A stretch of 64,000 bases of DNA. It comes from VRUG01 sp965372745. GTDB lineage: Bacteria > Planctomycetota > Phycisphaerae > Sedimentisphaerales > Anaerobacaceae. The DNA is taken from contig CBDVDM010000004.1 in assembly GCA_965372745.1 (NCBI GenBank), forward strand, positions 1 to 64,000. The letters are read 5' to 3'. The notes beneath the pieces are model-generated. The model was not told the origin of the DNA. It worked only from the letters and a program-made list of their open reading frames with translations, and made no database searches. This document shows positions 1 to 7,182 of the stretch, piece after piece (position 1 is the stretch's first letter; the number at the start of each line of letters is the position of its first letter). The translations under genes were made by a program, and so were the position numbers.

Positions 1-710
1 TTGGGAACTTCGGTGTCGGTTTGCTGAGTATCCTGTGGTGTTTGGGTGTCAGCTTGTTCCGGAGAGTGTTGTATGTCCTGCGGCTGGGGCGTTTCGGCAG
101 TTTCCTGAGATTGGTGGTCAGAACTTTGCTTCAGTATTGATTTAGGAAATGCCACGCCACAATTAAAAGTCTTGTAAGAACCAACGGTTAATTCATAAGG
201 GACGAAAAGCAGTTCTTCGCTTCTGTTTATTCCAATGCTTTCTTCAGGTTTTGTCCATGGATTTCCAATAAATGTGTTTATTTGCGAGAAGTGTTTATGT
301 TCTTCGCGATTTTCACGGAAGATTCTGTCCCATGAGCCGACGAGTAGATTACCCATCTCCCCGATGGCATCACTCATATCTTTTGCTTCAGGTTCAGAGC
401 CTTGCTTTATCATATCGAGGATTCTCTGCTCAGGCAGCATTACGATGACGCCGGCAAGGGTGAATAGTCCCTCCTTATCGAAGACGAAGTGGAAATTCCC
501 GTTTAAAACACCTTCCGCTTTTACGGTATTAACAGCAGAGAGCTTTTTGAAGATTTTTTTTAGTTCCTTTGCGTTTTTATTTGAGAATTGCTGCTGTGTG
601 CACTCAATATCAATGCCGAACATGCCTGAGATGTCTTCACAGAAGCTTTCGAATGCTTCTGTTGCCAACTCAACGATTTCAAGTTCAAGCTCTGTTTGTA
701 TTGCGGTCAT
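1..710 (-). CDS. CheC/CheX-like chemotaxis protein, partial at left edge
   Basis: Reading the minus strand from an ATG at 708-710 gives an uninterrupted frame of at least 236 residues that runs off the left edge. Residues 114-121 read DAIGEMGN, which matches the E-x2-N signature of the CheC/CheX/FliY family (phosphatases of CheY-P). The conserved glycine-rich strand just before it (LAGVIVMLP) also fits. The last visible 50 residues are rich in Gln, Pro and Thr, a linker that suggests another domain beyond the edge. An AGGAAAAG ribosome site lies about 10 bases upstream, with a sigma-28-type promoter before that. A role in clearing CheY-P at the motor is inferred from the family; the match is by motif only and only one E-x2-N motif is visible. 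Confidence 0.6.
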   Translation of the reverse strand, partial: MTAIQTELELEIVELATEAFESFCEDISGMFGIDIECTQQQFSNKNAKELKKIFKKLSAVNTVKAEGVLNGNFHFVFDKEGLFTLAGVIVMLPEQRILDMIKQGSEPEAKDMSDAIGEMGNLLVGSWDRIFRENREEHKHFSQINTFIGNPWTKPEESIGINRSEELLFVPYELTVGSYKTFNCGVAFPKSILKQSSDHQSQETAETPQPQDIQHSPEQADTQTPQDTQQTDTEVP

Positions 711-754
711 TTATGAGGTTCTTTTCCTGCGATAACTTTACAAGTCTATACTTT

Positions 755-781
755 TTTTCGTTCAAATAGGGCAATACTTTA
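755..781 (-). promoter_or_regulatory. Candidate sigma-28 (FliA) promoter for the CheC/CheX-like gene
   Basis: On the minus strand the site reads TAAAGTAT-N11-AACGAAAA, against the known FliA consensus TAAAGTTT-N11-GCCGATAA. The spacing is exact and the -35 box matches 7 of 8 positions. The -10 box resembles the one before flgM (TGCGAAAA). It lies 45 bases upstream of the start codon. Confidence 0.45.
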
Positions 782-923
782 ACTATTCCAGCTAATTTTA
801 TTTATCAGTTGTTATGAAAGAGTGTGTTAGACAAGGTTTTTTGACGTGATTATGAGAGGTAAAGGGTTAGCTATAATATTGCATAATGCTGAATATTTTA
901 TGGGTTTTTGTTTTGTAAATGAC

Positions 924-950
924 TTAAGTTAAGGATGTTAGGCTCGATAA
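924..950 (+). promoter_or_regulatory. Candidate sigma-28 (FliA) promoter for the LuxR-type gene
   Basis: TTAAGTTA-N11-CTCGATAA matches the FliA consensus at 6 of 8 positions in both boxes with exact spacing. A transcript starting near 957 would have a leader of about 75 bases before the ATG at 1033. Confidence 0.5.
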
Positions 951-1032
951 GTAAATCAGGGATGTTGTAAGAAGAAGGCTTATTTATCAAAAGATTTGTT
1001 TAATCAATAGTTTATTTGGAGCACAAAAAAAA

Positions 1033-1398
1033 ATGGCCGATAAAAAATGGCTTTTGGAGAAACACAGTGCTGCATTTGCCAGTGAGAGCGAATCCAAATC
1101 CTGCCAAAGCTTTTCAAATCTTCATAAGAAGGTTAGCAGCAGTTTTGATGCTTCCGAAATCGACAGCCTTTTGGAAAAAACCCTTGTAAAAGATATTGAG
1201 ATATCTGAGCCGTTGACCAGATGTGAGAGGGACATCCTGCAGTTAATTGTTTCAGGGCTGACAAATAGGGAAATAGCAGGCAAGCGCTGCCGTGCTCAGC
1301 GAACGATAGAATATCACCGTAACCGAATAATGCGTAAACTTAAGACGCATAATGTAGCGGGATTGATCAAACGTGCAGTTTCTATGGGCATTACTTAG
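1033..1398 (+). CDS. LuxR/NarL-type helix-turn-helix protein without receiver domain
   Basis: The 121-residue product has a LuxR-type DNA-binding domain over its C-terminal half (about residues 58-119). It begins LTRCERDILQLIVSGLTNRE, followed by the recognition-helix region with RTIEYHRNRIMRKL, where FixJ/NarL proteins have TVxxHRxxIMxKL. The N-terminal 55 residues are Ser- and Lys-rich and show no receiver domain, so activity is probably set by the amount of protein. GGAG sits 11 bases before the ATG. It stands alone between a sigma-28-type promoter and a strong terminator, which suggests a late flagellar regulator; its targets are unknown. Confidence 0.75.
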   Translation: MADKKWLLEKHSAAFASESESKSCQSFSNLHKKVSSSFDASEIDSLLEKTLVKDIEISEPLTRCERDILQLIVSGLTNREIAGKRCRAQRTIEYHRNRIMRKLKTHNVAGLIKRAVSMGIT

Positions 1399-1425
1399 CA
1401 TTATAAGCTTTGAGGGGAAATTTAT

Positions 1426-1461
1426 CAGGCGGATAATTGTTATTATCCGCCTGTTTTTTTT
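1426..1461 (+). terminator. Rho-independent terminator after the LuxR-type gene
   Basis: A perfect 12-bp stem (CAGGCGGATAAT at 1426-1437 with its complement at 1442-1453) encloses a TGTT loop and is followed by eight T residues. It begins 28 bases after the stop codon. Confidence 0.9.
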
Positions 1462-1630
1462 GGTTTTTCCAATTTTGAACCTGCCGTATGCATTTCCTGT
1501 GATGTTGGTAAGTATTTTAGATTTTTAATGAGAAAAATGAATAAAATGCGTTTGCGTCCTATAAGGCTTTAAGGTTGATTTTTTAATATGTGTTTTGGGT
1601 TGATGCGGTTTACTTAATTGTGAAATTGGT

Positions 1631-1657
1631 TAAAAGGCAGGGCTATTGTGTCGATAT
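1631..1657 (+). promoter_or_regulatory. Candidate sigma-28 promoter for the small membrane protein gene
   Basis: TAAA-N15-GTCGATAT keeps the exact FliA box spacing and 6 of 8 bases of the -10 box, but only the TAAA core of the -35 box. It lies about 50 bases upstream of the likely start at 1711. Confidence 0.35.
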
Positions 1658-1710
1658 TTTTCATGCAGGAAAATGGATTTTAATTCTAAATTAAAATGGG
1701 AAATGAACTG

Positions 1711-2130
1711 ATGCAAATGGATACGAATAAGAGACTGTGGGTAGTTAGCGCGGCGGTAGTTGTTGGTTTTATATTGATTTGGTTTTCGACATCGACTCAC
1801 GGCGGCGAGAAGACTTACGAAATCAATACACATTCTTTGCCGGAATACAGGAGCGATACAGCCCGAGCGATAGATGCATATGAGCGTGTGATGCATCGGT
1901 TTATGAATATGACTGACAAGAATTTTGGCAAGGTTAGTGCCGATGTTAAAGAAATTGGCAGGAAGCTCGATGCTATTGACAATAAGTTGACGCAGCTTGT
2001 ATCAAGGATAGCCAGGGTAGAAACAGCACTTAACATTAATCAAAATCCACCCAAAGCATGCTCGGCTGAAAAGGATGAGGGAGGGGATATTCAAAAGAAA
2101 GATACGCTTTCAGCAGAAGCCTTGGAATAA
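1711..2130 (+). CDS. Small membrane-anchored coiled-coil protein, unknown function
   Basis: I do not recognise the family. From the ATG at 1711 the product has about 139 residues: one hydrophobic segment near the N terminus (LWVVSAAVVVGFILIWF), then a hydrophilic region with heptad-like spacing (KLDAIDNKLTQLVSRIARVE) that probably forms a coiled coil, and an acidic tail. This suggests a single-pass inner-membrane protein facing the periplasm. The 1711 start is preferred over the ATG at 1696 because GGGAAA lies 7 bases before it. It is followed 33 bases later by the YkgJ-type gene, probably in the same transcript. The upstream sigma-28-type site hints at a motility link. Confidence 0.55.
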   Translation: MQMDTNKRLWVVSAAVVVGFILIWFSTSTHGGEKTYEINTHSLPEYRSDTARAIDAYERVMHRFMNMTDKNFGKVSADVKEIGRKLDAIDNKLTQLVSRIARVETALNINQNPPKACSAEKDEGGDIQKKDTLSAEALE

Positions 2131-2163
2131 GTTTATAAAAGTCGTTTAAAAAGAAGGTAATGA

Positions 2164-2973
2164 ATGAAAAGAGAGCTGTTTAATATAGCTTTTGGTAAAA
2201 CCGGAGTAGAAGGAAAGGGCGATTTAAAGGGTAAGGAGGCTTCGAGGTTTGAATTAAATATTCTGGGAGAAGAGCTATTTGTCACTTTTAATGTGGAAGA
2301 TAAATGTGCTAAGTTGGCAGATATAGTGCCTTTAGCGCGGATGCTTTCGACAAAGATTGCATTGAAGGTGTTAGACAGGCTTCGGACAGAGGGGGAAAAA
2401 GTACCATGCGGCAAGGGCTGTTCGGCATGCTGCAATTACGTAGTTCCGTTATCGATACCGGAAGTTTTTCGTTTGAGAGAAGAGATGCAATCGATGCCGG
2501 AGCAGCTTAAGGATTTGGTAACAGGCAGGTGCCTTGATAGTGCTAAACAGATTCTTGATGGAGTTGATGAGAAATTTAAAGCAAATGAAGTAGGAGAGTG
2601 GTACGGCGGGTTGGGAATTAGCTGTCCGTTTTTAGCGGATGGTTTATGCCTGTTGTATTCCCAACGACCTATGGCCTGTCGTGAACATATAGTGACAGGG
2701 TCAGCACAGTTTTGTGAAATTGGATGTGCTGAAGACCCCAAAGTTGTTAATATGTCTGTAAGTGTTCTGGAAAGTATAGGTGAATTAGCGGCAGAACTGG
2801 AGGGCGGTGATGTAGAGGCGGTGATGTTGCCCTTTGTATTTGCATGGTCAGAGGAGAATAAGGAGCGAGGCGAGCAGAGGTGGCCCGTAGAGGTAATGAT
2901 AAAAAAACTTATTGAGATATTGGAAGTTAAAGCGGCCGCAAGTTCAGCTGAATCTGTCTGTATAACTGCATAG
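2164..2973 (+). CDS. YkgJ-family cysteine-cluster protein
   Basis: The 269-residue product carries the CxxxCxxCC cluster (CGKGCSACC, about residues 80-88) and downstream cysteines in GISCPFLADGLCLLY and AQFCEIGC. This is the pattern of the YkgJ/UPF0153 family, which binds zinc or an iron-sulfur cluster. The same cluster occurs in the flagellin lysine methylase FliB, so a role in flagellin or surface protein modification is possible, but the regions flanking the cluster do not let me call FliB. It follows the small membrane protein gene and converges with the zinc-ribbon gene, the two stop codons being only 5 bases apart. Confidence 0.7.
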   Translation: MKRELFNIAFGKTGVEGKGDLKGKEASRFELNILGEELFVTFNVEDKCAKLADIVPLARMLSTKIALKVLDRLRTEGEKVPCGKGCSACCNYVVPLSIPEVFRLREEMQSMPEQLKDLVTGRCLDSAKQILDGVDEKFKANEVGEWYGGLGISCPFLADGLCLLYSQRPMACREHIVTGSAQFCEIGCAEDPKVVNMSVSVLESIGELAAELEGGDVEAVMLPFVFAWSEENKERGEQRWPVEVMIKKLIEILEVKAAASSAESVCITA

Positions 2974-2978
2974 TGCGG

Positions 2979-3179
2979 TTAGCCGTAAGTTTTTCCCTTT
3001 TGATCGACGTAAATGGTTCCCTTAACGTTTTTAAGAACATTCGTTGCTATCGAGAGGTCGGCCAATTTCGGTATTTTAAAGAGTGTGTGACATTTTTTGC
3101 ATTTTATTCTTTTGTCTGCAGCGGTAGCGTCGAGTTTCCATTTGCTACTACAGCCTGGACATTGTGCTATAATCAGCAT
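2979..3179 (-). CDS. Small MJ0042-type zinc-ribbon protein
   Basis: The product of about 66 residues has two CxxC pairs (CPGC and CKKC) about 20 residues apart, in the arrangement of the MJ0042 zinc-ribbon family. That family normally begins just before the first pair, so the ATG at 3179 is preferred, with GGAA 8 bases upstream. An ATG at 3236, directly abutting the stop of the HPP gene, would add a basic 19-residue extension and cannot be excluded. The C-terminal 25 residues are unremarkable. Such small ribbons often bind nucleic acid or protein; the function here is unknown. Confidence 0.6.
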   Translation of the reverse strand: MLIIAQCPGCSSKWKLDATAADKRIKCKKCHTLFKIPKLADLSIATNVLKNVKGTIYVDQKGKTYG

Positions 3180-3236
3180 TTTGCATTTCCGTTTAGCAGC
3201 AATTTTACGCCTGATTAAAGGTGTACTTAAGAGCAT

Positions 3237-3710
3237 TCATACCAGGTTTTTCAGATAATTTCTCAGAAGGTGTCGGCATTGGGATATTATCAATGTTGCG
3301 ACTAATATTGTGATTAAGGTATTTACGGGGGACTGATTGATGGCAGCGGCTAAAGCTGTTCCTGAAGCAGGCGGATGAATGATGTCCAATGCGACCATAA
3401 GAAAGATGGATATGCCGACAGCGAGAGACCATTCGATATAACATGGAAAGTTGGTGAGATAAAAGATGCTGCCCGCAATCAGCCCGAGTAAGTGGCTGCC
3501 GATTACATTTCTGGGTTTTGCAGACTCAGTATTTGGCATGGCAAAAGCTATACAGGCGGTGGCACCTATAGCACTGATAAGTACCATTTTTTCTTTTCCA
3601 AGTGCAAGGATAAGTATTAAGAGTGTGACAGTTGCCAACAGGCTTTGGAAGATATAATTTTTCCAACGCTTTTTGAACTTGTTTTTAATTATATTGTTCA
3701 ATTTCAGCAT
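3237..3710 (-). CDS. HPP-family integral membrane protein
   Basis: The protein has four predicted membrane helices and the family signature IHPPASGTALA near residue 110. HPP proteins are small four-helix membrane proteins; some members have been linked to nitrite transport, but most are uncharacterised. The ATG at 3710 is chosen over an upstream TTG at 3725 because it overlaps the stop codon of a small upstream frame as ATGCTGA, a translational coupling pattern. The gene lies downstream of flgM on the same strand but has no obvious flagellar role. Confidence 0.7.
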   Translation of the reverse strand: MLKLNNIIKNKFKKRWKNYIFQSLLATVTLLILILALGKEKMVLISAIGATACIAFAMPNTESAKPRNVIGSHLLGLIAGSIFYLTNFPCYIEWSLAVGISIFLMVALDIIHPPASGTALAAAINQSPVNTLITILVATLIISQCRHLLRNYLKNLV

Positions 3711-3826
3711 CTGCGATTTAGACAAAGGTATCCGGTCATTTTTTCAGAAAAATGGCGAGGTATGATGGATAAGTTTCTGGGGCCCAGCCATGCATATTCC
3801 TCGCCGAGTTCAATCCGTTTAGGCAT
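3704..3826 (-). CDS. Possible 40-residue leader protein coupled to the HPP gene
   Basis: A short frame starts at an ATG at 3826 preceded by GGAAGG 9 bases upstream and ends in a TGA that overlaps the ATG of the HPP gene. The product begins MPKRIELGEEYAWLGPR. The good ribosome site and exact overlap argue for translation, but I know no homologue. The same DNA contains a 7-bp inverted repeat (GGCGAGG...CCTCGCC), so it could instead be a structured leader RNA. Confidence 0.35.
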   Translation of the reverse strand: MPKRIELGEEYAWLGPRNLSIIPRHFSEKMTGYLCLNRRC

Positions 3827-3879
3827 CTAAATTGGCCTTCCGTGGCCGGCCGTATTATCTGAGGTTTTCTCTCCTTACA

Positions 3880-4149
3880 TTAAATCCCTAAATCAATAAT
3901 GTTTTGTGCAGCGGCTTTGATGTTTTCAATAGTGTCAAGATTTCCAGATTTTAACAGCTGCTGAGCCTGTTGCACAGCGTGGTTGTTTTCTTCCGGTAGT
4001 TGTACAGCTTTTTCAATTAACGAAGCATAATCGACTTGCAGGGATGTATCGGCATTATTAGCAAGAGGAGTTTTATTAGAATCAGCTTGTTTAAGCAATG
4101 AGTTTCCCAAGATATCCTGGATGTTAGTATTATTTATTTTGTCAATCAT
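3880..4149 (-). CDS. flgM: Anti-sigma-28 factor FlgM
   Basis: The 89-residue product has the C-terminal pattern of FlgM: VDYASLIEKAVQLPE, then AQQLLKSGNLDTIENIKAAA, then IIDLGI. FlgM binds sigma-28 (FliA) and keeps late genes off until the hook is complete, when it is exported through the flagellar channel. The N-terminal 40 residues are Asn- and Ala-rich and probably disordered, as expected for the exported part. A good AGGAG ribosome site and a sigma-28-type promoter lie upstream, giving the usual feedback loop. Its target FliA is encoded 2 kb upstream on the same strand. Length is typical. Confidence 0.85.
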   Translation of the reverse strand: MIDKINNTNIQDILGNSLLKQADSNKTPLANNADTSLQVDYASLIEKAVQLPEENNHAVQQAQQLLKSGNLDTIENIKAAAQNIIDLGI

Positions 4150-4181
4150 AATATTTACTCCTGACTATTACCCTATTATAC

Positions 4182-4208
4182 TTTTCGCAAAATTATTATA
4201 AAACTTTA
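4182..4208 (-). promoter_or_regulatory. Sigma-28 (FliA) promoter for flgM
   Basis: On the minus strand the site reads TAAAGTTT-N11-TGCGAAAA. The -35 box is a perfect consensus match and the spacing is exact; the -10 box matches 5 of 8 positions. It lies 33 bases upstream of the flgM start. Confidence 0.6.
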
Positions 4209-4285
4209 CAAATTTTTCCCGGATTTTCCAATTTTTTCTAAAGTTTCTTTTGTTTTCGGACGACAGTGGTTTTCCTTGTTGCTTA

Positions 4286-4960
4286 TTATCCTGCTGGTTT
4301 AATGGTTTCGGCTATCTCATAAACGACAAATTTTACGAATTTGATAGGGCTGACATTGACCAATTTATGTTCTTCCAGAGCAGCGGAATCAGGCCTTAAA
4401 TTTTTATTGAAATATTTTTTTATCCTGTATTCGGTGGTATTATCGGCAGTATCCCAGATTTGTTCGACAGCCCAGAGCAGTTCACCATCAGCCAAATCAA
4501 TAAGCTTAAGCCGAATTCCCATGCTCATGTGAGGATAAGGCGTATAAGCTGTAATGGTACCGATCAGTATAGCGTCACATTTTAGAGTTTTTCGAATAGC
4601 ATAGAGCTGGTTGATGTTGTATGTATCATTGCTCGAGTTTAACTGTAAGCTTCGCCATCTCGGGTTGCTTTTAGTGATGGCGGCCAGGCTGAAAACCTGC
4701 TTTTTCTGTAATGCCTGGAAAAGAGCTTCTGTGACATCAGCAGAGATTTGTGGATAAGCTGACATATTATCCAGTTCGACAATAGTAACTTTGCCGATTT
4801 CAAAGAAATCTTTGTCAGGATTTACGTAGAAAAAACCAGTGTTTACTGCAGAGTCCCAATCAGCACATCCTGAAGCGAAGATTATTGGTAATATGGCAGC
4901 GAAATATAGAACGCTGTATTTTTGTTTTTTGAATATGAATGTTGTTATTTGCTTAATCAT
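4286..4960 (-). CDS. Putative outer-membrane lipoprotein, CsgG/TolB-N-like
   Basis: The start at 4960 is set by a GAAGGT ribosome site and by the signal sequence that follows. The N terminus is basic, then hydrophobic (VLYFAAILPIIFASGC), ending in a lipobox-like ASGC. The mature part of about 195 residues has alternating strands and helices with ADVTEALFQALQKKQVFSL and CDAILIGTITAYTPY, a layout resembling the CsgG/LpoB/TolB N-terminal fold that also occurs in the FlgO/FlgT flagellar outer-membrane proteins. I infer, without certainty, an accessory protein of the outer-membrane ring. It follows another lipoprotein gene by 22 bases in the fliA operon. Confidence 0.5.
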   Translation of the reverse strand: MIKQITTFIFKKQKYSVLYFAAILPIIFASGCADWDSAVNTGFFYVNPDKDFFEIGKVTIVELDNMSAYPQISADVTEALFQALQKKQVFSLAAITKSNPRWRSLQLNSSNDTYNINQLYAIRKTLKCDAILIGTITAYTPYPHMSMGIRLKLIDLADGELLWAVEQIWDTADNTTEYRIKKYFNKNLRPDSAALEEHKLVNVSPIKFVKFVVYEIAETIKPAG

Positions 4961-4982
4961 TTTATTTACCTTCAAGTTGTAT

Positions 4983-5561
4983 TCATTGAGTTTTGGTTGT
5001 TGGTTGTGTTGTATCGTCCTGCGATACTGTAACAGAGTTAGCATCTTCAGTCTTGCGCAAATCGGTTTTTGTCTCCCCACCAAGAACTTTCAGGACTTTG
5101 AATAGTGTTTCCAGTTGAGCTTTGTCTGCTTCACGCATTTCCTGACGAAAGCCGATGATGTCAGTTTTCCAATTATTGAGCTCTATTCTCATTTCAATTA
5201 AAAGGTCGTTAGCTTCTTCTAATTCTTTCTGCGTTTGGGTCAGCTGTGCCCTGGACCGGTTGAGCTGGTCTTTTAGATTCTGGTTTTCTTTATCAAACAG
5301 TTGATTTTGTTGTTTCAGGTTAGCGGTTTGTTCAGAAAGCTTTGCGTATTTTTCAGACAGTTTTATGGCAGACTCAACGGCAGTTGGTCCTTTTAGGTTG
5401 GATTCATCAAATCTTTTCTCAATGGATTCAGCTTGTTGGTTATCAGGTGGAACGAGTGGTTGCAGTTTAACAGGTAAAACGTATTTTGAGCAGCCTGAAA
5501 TCATGGAGAAAATGATTAGTAGTATTAATAAACTTAAGTTTATTGTGTTTTTAAAATTCAT
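4983..5561 (-). CDS. Putative coiled-coil lipoprotein
   Basis: An ATG at 5561 with a GGGAGA ribosome site begins a signal peptide ending in a lipobox-like SGC (IIFSMISGC). The mature protein has about 170 residues; its middle (about residues 65-150) is a long Gln/Leu-rich coiled coil (for example LNRSRAQLTQTQKELEEAND). The C-terminal tail is rich in Thr and Gln. The family is not recognised. Its pairing with the CsgG-like lipoprotein and its place behind fliA suggest a periplasmic or outer-membrane motility accessory. Confidence 0.5.
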   Translation of the reverse strand: MNFKNTINLSLLILLIIFSMISGCSKYVLPVKLQPLVPPDNQQAESIEKRFDESNLKGPTAVESAIKLSEKYAKLSEQTANLKQQNQLFDKENQNLKDQLNRSRAQLTQTQKELEEANDLLIEMRIELNNWKTDIIGFRQEMREADKAQLETLFKVLKVLGGETKTDLRKTEDANSVTVSQDDTTQPTTKTQ

Positions 5562-5583
5562 TTTAAATATCTCCCTATAGAAT

Positions 5584-5835
5584 TTATTTAGGTTGTTGAT
5601 TATTAGCGATTTCGCATTGCAAATAGGTTTTCCTGCCACACGAACAGGTAAATTCAATAACAACTGAATCGGGAGAGTTTTCCACGACAATAGCTTTTGG
5701 CTTTGTTACAGGAGCATTTGCTTGATTCGGTTGTTGCCGGATTTGTGAAGGTGTATTTTTCGCTATGTCAATGTGAATATGCCCATTTAATTCAACATCA
5801 GTATTTTTCAAGATTTGTCCGGTTGTATTTTCCAT
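5584..5835 (-). CDS. Small protein with CSCG motif, unknown function
   Basis: The product has 83 residues. The first 50 are polar and probably disordered; the last 30 contain VVIEFTCSCGRKTYLQCE, where three cysteines could bind a metal. I do not recognise the family. AAAGGAAAG lies about 13 bases before the ATG. The gene lies 22 bases upstream of the coiled-coil lipoprotein gene and 45 bases downstream of the preceding small gene, so it is probably part of the fliA operon. Confidence 0.5.
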   Translation of the reverse strand: MENTTGQILKNTDVELNGHIHIDIAKNTPSQIRQQPNQANAPVTKPKAIVVENSPDSVVIEFTCSCGRKTYLQCEIANNQQPK

Positions 5836-5880
5836 ATTTGAATTGTCTCTTTCCTTTATAAACTTTAACGAACTGAAAAT

Positions 5881-6120
5881 CTAAGCACAAAAGTCGATTG
5901 AATGCTCTCCGTTTTTATCGTCGATGTTATCGTTGGTATCCTGGTCAATATCCTGCTCATTTATTTCATCTTCGAGAGGCTCATTTTCATTTTTATCTTC
6001 TTTTTTCTGGTTTAAGTTTTGCTTTTTTTTTCTTTCCTGTTCCCTGTCGACGTGTTTTATATTTCCGATGTTGTGCATGCTTTCTACGGGCTTTATTATA
6101 GTGTAATTGTTATCTTCCAT
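5881..6120 (-). CDS. Small highly charged protein overlapping fliA
   Basis: The 79-residue product is extremely hydrophilic: a basic stretch (REQERKKKQNLNQKKEDK) followed by an Asp/Glu/Asn-rich stretch. Its first 25 residues (VESMHNIGNIKHVDREQERK) resemble small hypothetical proteins I recall next to fliA in other flagellar operons, but I cannot name the family. The start codon overlaps the 3' end of fliA by 11 bases, so translation is probably coupled. Confidence 0.5.
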   Translation of the reverse strand: MEDNNYTIIKPVESMHNIGNIKHVDREQERKKKQNLNQKKEDKNENEPLEDEINEQDIDQDTNDNIDDKNGEHSIDFCA

Positions 6121-6916
6121 TTTTCCACCATTCTAATTTAGTTGATAGATTAAATAAAGCACTGGCGTGCAGCTGACTTACGCGCGGTTCGGTAATGTTC
6201 AGGATTTGAGCTATCTGTTTCATCGTCAGTTGCTGTTGATAATACAATATGATGACTCGTCGCTGTTTTTCATTTAATTGTTTGATAGCCTCTGTTAATT
6301 TATCGATTAGTTCCTTTTTTTCGACATTTTCATCTGGTGTTGTCGTGGAAATGGCAGGCAGCAGATTCCCTAATGAGGGTGAGCCGTCCTTTGAGTTATC
6401 GATGGAGATAAAATTTTTGGCCCTGGTGCTTTCATATATCTTGTAAAGAGCGTTAATAGAAATGCCAAGCTGCTGTGCTAAGTGTTCGTCAGTTGGAGTA
6501 AAACCTGTTTTTTCTGTGATTTCCATACTTAGCTGACGTGCTTTTCGAATCTTTTTTTCAACGGCGGCAGGAACGAAAGACCATCCCCTGAGTTCGTCAA
6601 TGACGGCGCCTCTTGTACGAATGTACGCATAAGTTTTGAAGTCGGCCTGGTAAAAAGGGTCATAATCACGAGCAGCTTTTACCAGTCCGATGGTTCCTGC
6701 AGAGACCATGTCTTCATATGTGAGCGGAGGTTTCAGGTATGTAACTACCTTACGAACTATCTTGTGAACCATAGGGATAAGTTGTGTAATCTGTTCGTCA
6801 CTGATGCCATTTTCCCTTTGTCTGGAATAAGCGCGATGAGCAACTGTTTTCAAGTGAGAGCTGCTTTGTTCGAGCAGTATCTGCGGTTGTGAATTATTTT
6901 CAGTTTGTGTTGTCAC
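6110..6916 (-). CDS. fliA: Flagellar sigma factor FliA (sigma-28)
   Basis: The 268-residue product has the domains of the FliA/WhiG group: region 2 with YEDMVSAGTIGLVKAARDYD and FKTYAYIRTRGAVIDELR, region 3 with the RKARQL segment, and region 4 with EKQRRVIILYYQQQLTMKQI followed by the helix-turn-helix LNITEPRVSQLH. FliA directs RNA polymerase to late flagellar promoters and is held by FlgM. Length is typical, with an N-terminal extension of about 40 residues. It overlaps the small genes on both sides (16-17 and 11 bases), implying one transcript from flhA onward. Confidence 0.93.
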   Translation of the reverse strand: MTTQTENNSQPQILLEQSSSHLKTVAHRAYSRQRENGISDEQITQLIPMVHKIVRKVVTYLKPPLTYEDMVSAGTIGLVKAARDYDPFYQADFKTYAYIRTRGAVIDELRGWSFVPAAVEKKIRKARQLSMEITEKTGFTPTDEHLAQQLGISINALYKIYESTRAKNFISIDNSKDGSPSLGNLLPAISTTTPDENVEKKELIDKLTEAIKQLNEKQRRVIILYYQQQLTMKQIAQILNITEPRVSQLHASALFNLSTKLEWWKNGR

Positions 6917-7145
6917 TGGTGTCTTCCTTTTGTTTGTTAATATTAAAATCGATCAATGCATTGATTATAATAGCATTTATAACTTTTACGGCTATGACAG
7001 CAGCGATAAAAGCGATTGCTGCGCCGCCGCCGGCTCTTTTGCAACAGGTAAAAGGAGAAAGTCCGCTAACCCAGCAGACAAAGCCTAATGCAAAGAAAGT
7101 TATGACAGCAAAATTAGTAGCTATATGACGAACGTTTAACGGCAT
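6900..7145 (-). CDS. Small membrane protein between flhA and fliA
   Basis: The 81-residue product has two predicted membrane helices (ATNFAVITFFALGFVCWVSG and a long AAIAFIAAVIAVKVINAIII) joined by a short loop with FTCCKRAGGG. It is the only gene between flhA and fliA, the place where flhF and flhG usually lie. It overlaps the fliA start by 17 bases. A tie to the export gate or basal body is possible from position only; I do not recognise the family. Confidence 0.5.
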   Translation of the reverse strand: MPLNVRHIATNFAVITFFALGFVCWVSGLSPFTCCKRAGGGAAIAFIAAVIAVKVINAIIINALIDFNINKQKEDTSDNTN

Positions 7146-7182
7146 AATGAGCCTTTCCTTTTCCTTTCAATAACATGTGTTA

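Larger units (their letters stand above)
711..1032. other. Divergent intergenic region with two sigma-28-type promoters
   Basis: This 322-base AT-rich gap separates the leftward CheC/CheX-like gene from the rightward LuxR-type gene. I see no coding frame of quality in it. It holds one candidate sigma-28 promoter facing each way, listed separately. Confidence 0.6.
1399..1710. other. Intergenic region with terminator and candidate promoter
   Basis: This 312-base gap holds the terminator at 1426-1461 and a candidate sigma-28 promoter at 1631-1657. I see no further gene in it; the middle part is AT-rich and featureless. Confidence 0.55.

Noticed and set aside
235..735. 166-residue open frame on the plus strand
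   Set aside because: It is antisense to the CheC/CheX-like frame, which has a family motif, a ribosome site and a promoter.
3740..3860. Riboswitch of a known class upstream of the HPP gene
   Set aside because: Only one 7-bp stem is clear and no class-specific core is visible; recorded instead as a small frame or leader candidate.
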